This document shows, piece by piece, positions 25,368-34,340 of a stretch of DNA of 64,000 bases (its first letter is position 1; each line of letters begins with the position of its first letter). The notes under the pieces were generated by a model. The model was given only the letters and a program-made list of their open reading frames with translations. It did no database searches and was not told the origin of the DNA. Origin of the DNA: Meridianimarinicoccus roseus (lineage in GTDB: Bacteria > Pseudomonadota > Alphaproteobacteria > Rhodobacterales > Rhodobacteraceae); NCBI RefSeq assembly GCF_003172915.1, contig NZ_QGKU01000030.1:1-64000 (forward strand), given 5' to 3'. A program made the translations under genes and the position numbers.

Positions 25368-26720
25368 ATGACCAAACGGCTTTACGCCGGTGCTGCGGTT
25401 CTCGCACTGGTTGCGGGGAGCGGTCACGCGCAAGACCTGAAATTTCCGGTCGGAGAGGGCGATTTCAACTGGGCGAGCTTTGAGGAATTCGCGGCCGCGC
25501 ACGACTACTCCGGGCAGACCGTGTCGCTGACCGGTCCCTGGACCGGCGCGGATGGCGATCTGGTCAATTCCGTGCTGGCGTATTTCGCCGACGCGACCGG
25601 GGCGGAGATCAACTATTCCGGGTCGGAAAGCTTCGAGCAGGACATCGTGATTTCCGTGCAGGCCGGATCTGCCCCGAACATCGCGATCTTCCCGCAGCCC
25701 GGCCTTGCGTCGGACATGGCCGCGCGCGGCGCGCTGACGCCGCTGGCGGACGGTACCGAGCAGTGGGTGCTGGACAATTACGCCGCCGGTCAGTCCTGGG
25801 TCGATCTGGGCACATTCGCGGGACCGGGCGGCGAGGAGGACCTGTTCGGATTCTTCTACAAGGTCGATGTGAAGTCGCTGGTCTGGTACGTGCCCGAGAT
25901 TTTCGAGGAATTCGGCTATGAAGTGCCGGAGACCATGGAAGAACTGAAGGCACTGACCGACCAGATCGTCGAGGACGGCGGCACGCCGTGGTGCATCGGG
26001 CTTGGCTCGGGCGCGGCGACGGGCTGGCCCGCGACCGACTGGGTCGAAGACATGATGCTGCGCACCCAGCCGCCTTCGGTCTATGACCAGTGGGTCACCA
26101 ACGAGATCCCGTTCGACGATCCTGCCGTGGTGGGTGCGATCGAGGAATATGGCTACTTCGTGCGCAACGACGCCTATGTCAACGGCGGTAGCCAGGCAGC
26201 GGCCACGACCGATTTCCGTGACAGCCCGACCGGTCTGTTCAACTTTCCGCCGGAATGTCTTCTGCACAAGCAGGCGACGTTCATCCCGACCTTCTTCCCG
26301 GAAGGCACCGTGATGGGTGAGGACGTGGATTTCTTCTATTTCCCGGCCTACGCTGAAAAGGACCTGGGTCAGCCGGTGCTGGGCGCAGGCACGCTGTTCG
26401 CGATCACCAACGACGCGCCGGTCGCGCACGGGCTGATCGAGTTTCTCAAGACGCCGCTCGCGCATGAAATCTGGATGGCGCAGTCGGGGTTCCTGACGCC
26501 CTATACCGAGGCGAATGTCGATGTCTTCCCGACCGACACGCAGCGCGCTCTGAATGACATCCTGACCAACGCGACGACCTTCCGCTTTGACGGGTCCGAC
26601 CTCATGCCGGGCGAGATCGGCGCCGGCGCGTTCTGGACCGGGATGGTCGATTACACCACCGGCGCCGATGCGCAGGCGGTGGGCGCGGACATCCAGGCGC
26701 GCTGGGACTCGATCCGCTAA
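25368..26720 (+). CDS. aglE: Alpha-glucoside ABC transporter substrate-binding protein
   Basis: A 450-aa periplasmic binding protein of the MalE/AglE type. The signal peptide MTKRLYAGAAVLALVAGSGHA is probably cut after Ala21. The mature protein has the family-1 binding-protein pattern (SGSESFEQDIVISVQAGSAPNIAIF-like region, recognisable in shorter form as VQAGSAPNIAIFPQPG). I chose the ATG at 25368 for its GGGAGG. It is first in aglE-F-G-A-K, directly downstream of the AglR operator. A 9-bp-stem hairpin follows it. Confidence 0.93.
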   Translation: MTKRLYAGAAVLALVAGSGHAQDLKFPVGEGDFNWASFEEFAAAHDYSGQTVSLTGPWTGADGDLVNSVLAYFADATGAEINYSGSESFEQDIVISVQAGSAPNIAIFPQPGLASDMAARGALTPLADGTEQWVLDNYAAGQSWVDLGTFAGPGGEEDLFGFFYKVDVKSLVWYVPEIFEEFGYEVPETMEELKALTDQIVEDGGTPWCIGLGSGAATGWPATDWVEDMMLRTQPPSVYDQWVTNEIPFDDPAVVGAIEEYGYFVRNDAYVNGGSQAAATTDFRDSPTGLFNFPPECLLHKQATFIPTFFPEGTVMGEDVDFFYFPAYAEKDLGQPVLGAGTLFAITNDAPVAHGLIEFLKTPLAHEIWMAQSGFLTPYTEANVDVFPTDTQRALNDILTNATTFRFDGSDLMPGEIGAGAFWTGMVDYTTGADAQAVGADIQARWDSIR

Positions 26721-26741
26721 GACAGCGCGTCCGAAGACAGG

Positions 26742-26770
26742 CAGGCCCGCCCGCGAACGGCGCGGGCCTG
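26742..26770 (+). promoter_or_regulatory. Intercistronic hairpin between aglE and aglF
   Basis: CAGGCCCGC (26742-26750) and GCGGGCCTG (26762-26770) form a perfect 9-bp stem with an 11-nt loop and no T-run. Such hairpins between a binding-protein gene and its permease genes commonly stabilise the upstream mRNA and lower downstream expression. Confidence 0.65.
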
Positions 26771-26798
26771 ATCCAACAGCACGAGGGGGGAGCGAAGG

Positions 26799-27779
26799 AT
26801 GCATCCGTTTCTGGGCGGCATCGTCACCATCATCATCGGCGTCGGAAGCTGTGTCGGGTATTTCTATTTCTCGAACCTGATCCTCGACAAGGTGATCTTT
26901 CCGGCAACCGGGCCGAACCCGGGCCGCAACATCAACCGCGCGAACCAGTGGCGGCCATGGCTGTTCCTGTTTCCGGCGATCTTCGTGCTGACGCTTTATC
27001 TGGTCTATCCGGTGCTCGGCTCGTTCCTGCGCTCGCTCTACAACCGTTCGGGCGAGGAGTTCGTGGGCCTTGGCAACTACGCGACGCTGCTGGCGTCGCA
27101 AGAATTCCGAACTGCGTTTCTGAACAACCTTCTGTGGGTCGTGGTGGTGCCCGCGGGTGCGACCTTCTTCGGGTTGCTGGCCGCGCAGCTGACCGACAAG
27201 CTCCGCTGGGGCAACATCGCCAAGTCGCTGATCTTCATGCCGATGGCGATCAGTTTCGTCGGCGCCTCGCTGATCTGGAAGTTCGTCTATGCGGTGGACC
27301 CGGATATCGGGCTGATCAACGCGGTCCGCGCCAGCCTGTTCGGGGCCGAGCCGGTGGACGTGCTGCAGATCCCGTTCTGGAACAACTTCTTCCTGATGTT
27401 CATCCTGATCTGGATCCAGACCGGCTTTGCCATGGTGATCCTGTCGGCGGCGCTGCGCGGCATTCCGGAGGAAACGATCGAGGCGGCGATCATCGATGGC
27501 GCCAACCCGTTCCAGATCTTCTTCAAGATCAAGGTGCCCCAGATCATGGGGACGATCGTTGTGGTGTGGACCACGATCACGATCCTGGTGCTGAAGGTGT
27601 TCGACATTGTCTATGCGATGACGGGCGGCAATTTCGGGACCGAGATCCTGCCCAGCTACATGATGAGCTTCATGTTCCGCGACGACGGGCGCGCGACCGC
27701 GGTCGCCTTCGTCATCATGATCGTGGTGCTGCCGGTGATGATTTCGAACATCGTGCAGGCCCGCAAGGAAATGCGCTGA
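26799..27779 (+). CDS. aglF: Alpha-glucoside ABC transporter permease, AglF
   Basis: A 326-aa inner-membrane permease of the MalF type. An extra N-terminal helix (about residues 5-25) precedes the binding-protein-dependent transport domain with six helices. The EAA-type loop reads EAAIIDGANPFQIFFKIKVP, the contact site for the AglK ATPase. A strong GAGGGGGGA precedes the ATG. It is followed 13 bp later by aglG. Confidence 0.93.
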   Translation: MHPFLGGIVTIIIGVGSCVGYFYFSNLILDKVIFPATGPNPGRNINRANQWRPWLFLFPAIFVLTLYLVYPVLGSFLRSLYNRSGEEFVGLGNYATLLASQEFRTAFLNNLLWVVVVPAGATFFGLLAAQLTDKLRWGNIAKSLIFMPMAISFVGASLIWKFVYAVDPDIGLINAVRASLFGAEPVDVLQIPFWNNFFLMFILIWIQTGFAMVILSAALRGIPEETIEAAIIDGANPFQIFFKIKVPQIMGTIVVVWTTITILVLKVFDIVYAMTGGNFGTEILPSYMMSFMFRDDGRATAVAFVIMIVVLPVMISNIVQARKEMR

Positions 27780-27792
27780 GGGAGGCGGAGAC

Positions 27793-28944
27793 ATGGACAA
27801 TATCGCAGGACAAAAATCCGGGCTTTCGATTGCGACCAACGTGGCCGTGGTGGTGATGGTGTTGATCTGGCTGATCCCGACGGTGGGGCTTCTGGTGTCG
27901 TCGTTCCGCGACCGCGACCAGATTTCCGCCTCGGGCTGGTGGCAGGCGCCGTTCTCGGTCGAACTGACGTTCCGGGGGCGCACCGCCAGCGACGCAGTGC
28001 AGGACGGCGATACCTGGGTCGTGAGCGGCAACATCTTCGAGGCGCCCGAGGTTCAGGAAGCCTTTGGCGCGGGTGAGGGCACGGTGACGGGCTTTTCCAC
28101 CTCGGCTTTCACGCCGGGGGAGCATCCCGCGGGGGTGACCGCCGATCTGGGCGACGGCGAAAGCCTGCGCGTCGATCCCGATGGCAGCTACGAATTCCGC
28201 AGTCCGGAGGAGCCGGGCAACCGCGGGCAGCGGGTGTATTTTTCGGCCAACACGCCACCGCAGTTCACGCTGGCCAATTACCGGCAGGTGCTGACCGCCG
28301 ACAATATGGACCGTGCCTTCATCAACACGCTGACGGTGACGGTGCCGGCGACGATCATCCCGATCCTGATCGCGGCCTTCGCGGCCTATGCGCTGGCCTG
28401 GATGGACTTTCCGGGCCGGGGCTGGCTGATCGCCGCCGTGGTGGGGCTGCTGGTGGTGCCGCTGCAACTGGCGCTGGTCCCGATGCTGAATTTCCACAAC
28501 CAGGTGGGCATTGGACAAAGCTTCCTCGGCATCTGGTTCGCGCACACGGCCTTCGGGATGCCGCTGGCGGTCTACCTGCTGCGCAACTACATGGTCGGCC
28601 TGCCGCGTGACATCATCGAAAGCGCGAAGGTGGACGGGGCGACCGATTTTCAGGTGTTCACCAAGATCGTGCTTCCGCTGAGCCTGCCTGCGCTTGCCGC
28701 GTTCTCGATCTTCCAGTTCCTGTGGACTTGGAACGACCTGCTGGTGGCCAAGGTGTTCCTGCCGTCCAACGACGAGGCGAAGGTGATGACCGTGAAGATC
28801 GCGGACGACCTTCTGGGCTCGCGCGGCGGAGACTGGGGCATCCTTGCCACCGCCGCCTTCGTGTCCATCGCCGTGCCGCTGGTGGTCTTCTTCACCATGC
28901 AGCGGTTCCTGGTGCGCGGCCTGTTGGCCGGTTCCGTGAAGTAA
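27793..28944 (+). CDS. aglG: Alpha-glucoside ABC transporter permease, AglG
   Basis: A 383-aa permease of the MalG type. The first helix (about residues 11-35) is followed by an unusually long soluble insertion to about residue 165, mostly periplasmic, with acidic and Gly-rich segments. The remaining five helices carry the EAA-like loop ESAKVDGATDFQVFTKIVLP. Most MalG proteins are 280-300 residues, so the insertion adds ~100. AglG of known agl operons is also long. GGGAGG precedes the ATG. Confidence 0.93.
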   Translation: MDNIAGQKSGLSIATNVAVVVMVLIWLIPTVGLLVSSFRDRDQISASGWWQAPFSVELTFRGRTASDAVQDGDTWVVSGNIFEAPEVQEAFGAGEGTVTGFSTSAFTPGEHPAGVTADLGDGESLRVDPDGSYEFRSPEEPGNRGQRVYFSANTPPQFTLANYRQVLTADNMDRAFINTLTVTVPATIIPILIAAFAAYALAWMDFPGRGWLIAAVVGLLVVPLQLALVPMLNFHNQVGIGQSFLGIWFAHTAFGMPLAVYLLRNYMVGLPRDIIESAKVDGATDFQVFTKIVLPLSLPALAAFSIFQFLWTWNDLLVAKVFLPSNDEAKVMTVKIADDLLGSRGGDWGILATAAFVSIAVPLVVFFTMQRFLVRGLLAGSVK

Positions 28945-28958
28945 GTAAGGGTAGGGCC

Positions 28959-30629
28959 ATGAGTTACCTCGATCCACGGCCGGGGCATGCCACCGGCACG
29001 GACAATAGCGACCCGGACTGGTGGCGCGGTGCTGCGATCTACCAGATCTATCCGCGGTCCTTCCAGGACAGCAACGGCGACGGGATTGGCGATCTGGGCG
29101 GGATCATCCACCGGCTGGACCACGTGGCGCGGCTGGGCGTGGACGCGATCTGGATCTCGCCCTTCTTCCGCTCGCCGATGCTGGATTTCGGCTATGACGT
29201 GTCGGACTACCGGGACGTTGACCCTATGTTCGGCAGCCTCGGGGATTTCGACGCGCTGATCGACCGGGCTCATGGGTTGGGGTTGAAGGTGCTGATCGAC
29301 CTCGTCCTGAGCCACACAAGCGACCAGCACCCGTGGTTCCGCGAAAGCCGGTCGAGCCGCGACAACGCCAAGGCCGACTGGTACGTCTGGGCCGACGCGA
29401 AGCCGGACGGCAGCCCGCCGAACAACTGGCTGTCGATCTTTGGCGGCTCTGCATGGGAATGGGACGGGGAGCGGATGCAGTACTACCTGCACAATTTCCT
29501 GACCTCCCAGCCCGACCTGAACTTCCACTGCCCAGAGGTGCAGGAGGAATTGCTGGATGTGGCGCGCTACTGGATGGACCGGGGCGTGGACGGGTTCCGG
29601 CTCGATACCGTGAACTTCTACTTCCACGACAAGCAGTTGCGCGATAACCCGCCGCTGGCCGTGGAGGACCGCAACGAGAACACGGCGCCCGCGGTGAATC
29701 CCTACAACTTCCAGGATCACCTGTACGACAAGACCCAGCCCGAGAACCTTGCCTTCCTGCGCCGGCTGCGCGCTGTGCTGAACGACTATCCCGGCGCGAC
29801 CACGGTGGGTGAGGTCGGCGAAAGCCAGCGCGGCACGCAGGTGCAGGCGGACTATACCGCAGGCAACGACCTGCTGCACATGTGCTATGATTTCGACTTC
29901 CTGTCGAACGTCTATCCCAGCGGCACGCAGGTTGCCCGCGTGCTGGAACGGTTCCAGCGGATCGTGACCGAGGGCTGGGCCTGCTGGGCCTATTCCAACC
30001 ATGACGTGGTGCGGCACACCTCGCGCTGGAACATGCAGGAACCCGCCGCCCGCGCCTATGCCGGGCTGATGATGTGCATGCGCGGTTCGATCTGCCTGTA
30101 CCAGGGCGAAGAGTTGGGCCTGACCGAGGCCTATGTCCCGTTCGAGGATCTTCAGGACCCCTATGGCAAACGGTTCTGGCCCAAGTTCAAGGGCCGCGAC
30201 GGTTGCCGAACGCCGATGCCCTGGGTGGATGACAGCCACAATGGCGGCTTCACCGACGGTCACCCGTGGCTGCCCGTCGCGATGGAGCATCTGCGCCGCG
30301 CGGTGTCCGTGCAGGAGCGGGACGCCGGATCGACACTGAGCTTTTACCGGGACATGCTGGCCTTCCGGAAGGCGCACGTCGCGCTGCGCAAGGGCGCGAT
30401 GCAGGTGATCGAGGCGCGGGACGACTTTATCGCCTTCGCGCGCGTTCATGATGGGCACGAGGTGTTTTGCGCCTTCAACCTGTCCGGCGAGGGCGTGGAC
30501 GTGGAACTGCCTGGCGGCGAATGGGTGATTGACAAGGGGGCGCCGTTCCAAGCGCGCCAGACCGAACGCGGCCTGCACCTGCCGCCGTGGCAAGCCTGTT
30601 TCGCGCTGCGCCAGCAAGACCGGAATTGA
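28959..30629 (+). CDS. aglA: GH13 alpha-glucosidase
   Basis: A 556-aa cytosolic GH13 enzyme hydrolysing alpha-glucosides. The catalytic triad is intact: nucleophile Asp216 in GFRLDTVN, acid/base Glu285 in VGEVGE, and Asp349 in YSNHDVVR. The opening WWRGAAIYQIYPRSFQDSNG is typical of the oligo-1,6-glucosidase subgroup. No signal peptide, so it acts on imported sugar. The start ATG at 28959 is preceded by AAGGGTAGGG. Fourth gene of aglEFGAK. Confidence 0.95.
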   Translation: MSYLDPRPGHATGTDNSDPDWWRGAAIYQIYPRSFQDSNGDGIGDLGGIIHRLDHVARLGVDAIWISPFFRSPMLDFGYDVSDYRDVDPMFGSLGDFDALIDRAHGLGLKVLIDLVLSHTSDQHPWFRESRSSRDNAKADWYVWADAKPDGSPPNNWLSIFGGSAWEWDGERMQYYLHNFLTSQPDLNFHCPEVQEELLDVARYWMDRGVDGFRLDTVNFYFHDKQLRDNPPLAVEDRNENTAPAVNPYNFQDHLYDKTQPENLAFLRRLRAVLNDYPGATTVGEVGESQRGTQVQADYTAGNDLLHMCYDFDFLSNVYPSGTQVARVLERFQRIVTEGWACWAYSNHDVVRHTSRWNMQEPAARAYAGLMMCMRGSICLYQGEELGLTEAYVPFEDLQDPYGKRFWPKFKGRDGCRTPMPWVDDSHNGGFTDGHPWLPVAMEHLRRAVSVQERDAGSTLSFYRDMLAFRKAHVALRKGAMQVIEARDDFIAFARVHDGHEVFCAFNLSGEGVDVELPGGEWVIDKGAPFQARQTERGLHLPPWQACFALRQQDRN

Positions 30630-30642
30630 GGGGGAGGAACCA

Positions 30643-31734
30643 ATGGCCGAATTGAACCTGAAGGACGTCGCCAAGGCCTATGGCGAGGTGAAAGTCCTCA
30701 GCGACATCAACCTGGACATCCAGAAGGGCGAGCTGATCGTCTTCGTCGGCCCGTCCGGCTGCGGCAAGTCCACGCTGCTGCGGATGATCGCCGGGCTGGA
30801 GAAGATCACCGGCGGCACGCTGGAGATCGACGGGCAGCGCATGAACGACGTGCCTCCCGCGCAGCGGGGCATCGCCATGGTGTTCCAGTCCTATGCGCTT
30901 TATCCGCACATGACTGTGCGGGACAACATGACCTTCGCGCTGAAGATCGCCAAGAAATCCCCCGAGGAGATCGACAAGGCGGTCGCAAATGCGGCGCGCA
31001 TCCTGCAACTGGAGCCCTATCTGGATCGTCTGCCCAAGGCGCTGTCGGGCGGTCAGCGCCAGCGCGTGGCGATCGGCCGGTCGATCGTGCGAGATCCGAA
31101 GGTCTACCTGTTCGACGAACCGTTGTCGAACCTCGACGCGGCGCTGCGGGTCGCAACGCGGATCGAGATCGCGCAGCTGAAGGAATCGATGCCCGACAGC
31201 ACGATGATCTACGTCACCCACGACCAGGTGGAGGCGATGACGCTGGCCTCGCGCATCGTCGTGCTGGCGGGCGGCGGGATCAGCCAGGTCGGCACGCCGC
31301 TGGAGCTTTACGAGCGGCCGCAGAACACCTTCGTGGCGCAATTCATCGGCTCGCCCGCCATGAACCTGATGAAGGCCGAAGTCACGGGCACGGGCGCGCA
31401 GACGACCGTGCGCACCGCAGGCGGCGAGGTGACGGTGCACGCGCCATCGGGTGACAACCTGATGGGCGCAACGGTGGAACTGGGCGTGCGCCCGGAAGAT
31501 CTGACCATCGCCGATGACAGCGTGAAGGGTTTCGTGCCGTTTGAGGTCGAGATCTCGGAACGGTTGGGCGATGTGACCGTCGTCTATTCCACCGCGCAGG
31601 GCGACGAGGGCAAGCAGATGGTCGCGAAGCTGCCGGGCATCGTACACGTTAAGCGGGGCGAGACGCTAAACCTGACCGCCGTGCCCGAGAAGTTGCACGC
31701 GTTCCACAACGGCACGTCTCTGCATTATCTCTAG
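30643..31734 (+). CDS. aglK: Alpha-glucoside ABC transporter ATP-binding protein
   Basis: A 363-aa MalK/UgpC-type ATPase that energises AglFG. Walker A GPSGCGKST is at residues 36-44, the signature LSGGQRQRV starts at residue 134, Walker B has Asp158-Glu159 in LFDEP, and the switch His lies in YVTHDQ. A C-terminal regulatory OB-fold (MalK-type TOBE) domain of ~120 residues follows. GGGGGAGGA precedes the ATG at 30643. It ends the operon and converges on the ureohydrolase gene 9 bp away. Confidence 0.95.
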   Translation: MAELNLKDVAKAYGEVKVLSDINLDIQKGELIVFVGPSGCGKSTLLRMIAGLEKITGGTLEIDGQRMNDVPPAQRGIAMVFQSYALYPHMTVRDNMTFALKIAKKSPEEIDKAVANAARILQLEPYLDRLPKALSGGQRQRVAIGRSIVRDPKVYLFDEPLSNLDAALRVATRIEIAQLKESMPDSTMIYVTHDQVEAMTLASRIVVLAGGGISQVGTPLELYERPQNTFVAQFIGSPAMNLMKAEVTGTGAQTTVRTAGGEVTVHAPSGDNLMGATVELGVRPEDLTIADDSVKGFVPFEVEISERLGDVTVVYSTAQGDEGKQMVAKLPGIVHVKRGETLNLTAVPEKLHAFHNGTSLHYL

Positions 31735-31743
31735 CGGGTGGCT

Positions 31744-32739
31744 TCACGTGGCGGGGCGTCCGGGCAGGGCGGCCCCCTCCCCGCGCGCCGCGCGGGCATG
31801 GAAGATGAATCCCAGGAAATTGAGCAGCACTTGCGCGGCAAGAATGCCGGTGCTGCCTGTCGGGTCGTAATCCGGCGCGACCTCCACAAGGTCGATGCCC
31901 GCGACGGGGTGGCGGCGCGCGATGCCCTGAAGCAGTTCCAGTACTTCGTAATACAGGAAGCCGCCGTGACTGGGCGTGCCGGTGCCCGGCGCGATGGAAG
32001 GGCAAAACCCGTCGATGTCCAGCGTCAGGTAGACGGTGGCGCCCGGCGGGATGCGGTCCAGCACCGCCTGTGTCCCGAGGCGGCGCACCTGCCGCACCGA
32101 TAGGATGTCGGAGCCCATGGCGCGGGCGGCGTCGTATCCGTCTTTCGCGGTTGAAGACACGTTGCGGATACCGAGCTGCGTCAGCCCGGTGACATGGTCC
32201 TGTTCGGCGGCCCGGCGCATCGGGTTGCCGTGCCCGTGGCGCACCCCGTGGCGCACGTCCACGAAATCGAGATGGGCGTCGATCTGCACCACATGGATCG
32301 GGCCGCGCCCGGCGAAGGCGCGGATGCAGGGAATGTTGACCGAATGGTCGCCGCCGATCACCACGGGCAGCGCGCCCGCATCCAGCGCCGCCGCGACACC
32401 CGCCGCGATGTTGGCGTGGCTGGTTTCCGTGTCCGTATGCACGATGTCGGCATCGCCCATATCCACGATGCGTACGTCCGGGCCGAGATAGGTCGCGTCA
32501 TCCTCGTGATCGTAGGCACCTGCATGGCCGAAGCTGAACAGGGTAGACGCCTCGCGCACCGCGCGCGGACCGAAGCGTGCGCCGGGCCGGTACTGCGTGC
32601 CGAAGTCGAACGGTGCACCCAGCACCGCGACATCGGCATCGAGCACGCGCCAGTCCGGTGTGTAGGGCGCTTTCGCGAAGGTTGCGATCCCGGTGAAGGG
32701 CAGGTTGAGCCGCCCGCTGTCATACCCATGCTGTGCCAT
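31744..32739 (-). CDS. Agmatinase-like ureohydrolase
   Basis: A 331-aa binuclear manganese hydrolase of the arginase/agmatinase family. Metal-binding motifs are visible: IGGDHSVN, IDAHLDF and LDIDGF. The APGTGTPSHGG stretch is close to agmatinase signature 3. The substrate (agmatine, guanidinobutyrate or a related guanidine) cannot be fixed. Start choice is weak: ATG at 32739 or an in-frame TTG at 32757; neither has a strong ribosome site. It is monocistronic and divergent from guaB. Confidence 0.85.
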   Translation of the reverse strand: MAQHGYDSGRLNLPFTGIATFAKAPYTPDWRVLDADVAVLGAPFDFGTQYRPGARFGPRAVREASTLFSFGHAGAYDHEDDATYLGPDVRIVDMGDADIVHTDTETSHANIAAGVAAALDAGALPVVIGGDHSVNIPCIRAFAGRGPIHVVQIDAHLDFVDVRHGVRHGHGNPMRRAAEQDHVTGLTQLGIRNVSSTAKDGYDAARAMGSDILSVRQVRRLGTQAVLDRIPPGATVYLTLDIDGFCPSIAPGTGTPSHGGFLYYEVLELLQGIARRHPVAGIDLVEVAPDYDPTGSTGILAAQVLLNFLGFIFHARAARGEGAALPGRPAT

Positions 32740-32823
32740 GCACGGATGCTGACACAAAATCTCGAGAGTGCAAGGTCGGCGGCGGGCATTGGGGCTTTCG
32801 CAGCCCGCGCATCCGTGCGATAG

Positions 32824-34311
<1,488 letters not shown>

Positions 34312-34340
34312 GGATCGCTGCGGCGCCCGCGCCGCGCCCG

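Noticed and set aside
25323-28034. Minus-strand open frame of 903 codons antisense to aglE-aglF-aglG
   Set aside because: It crosses three well-supported genes and contains no recognisable protein; a GC shadow.
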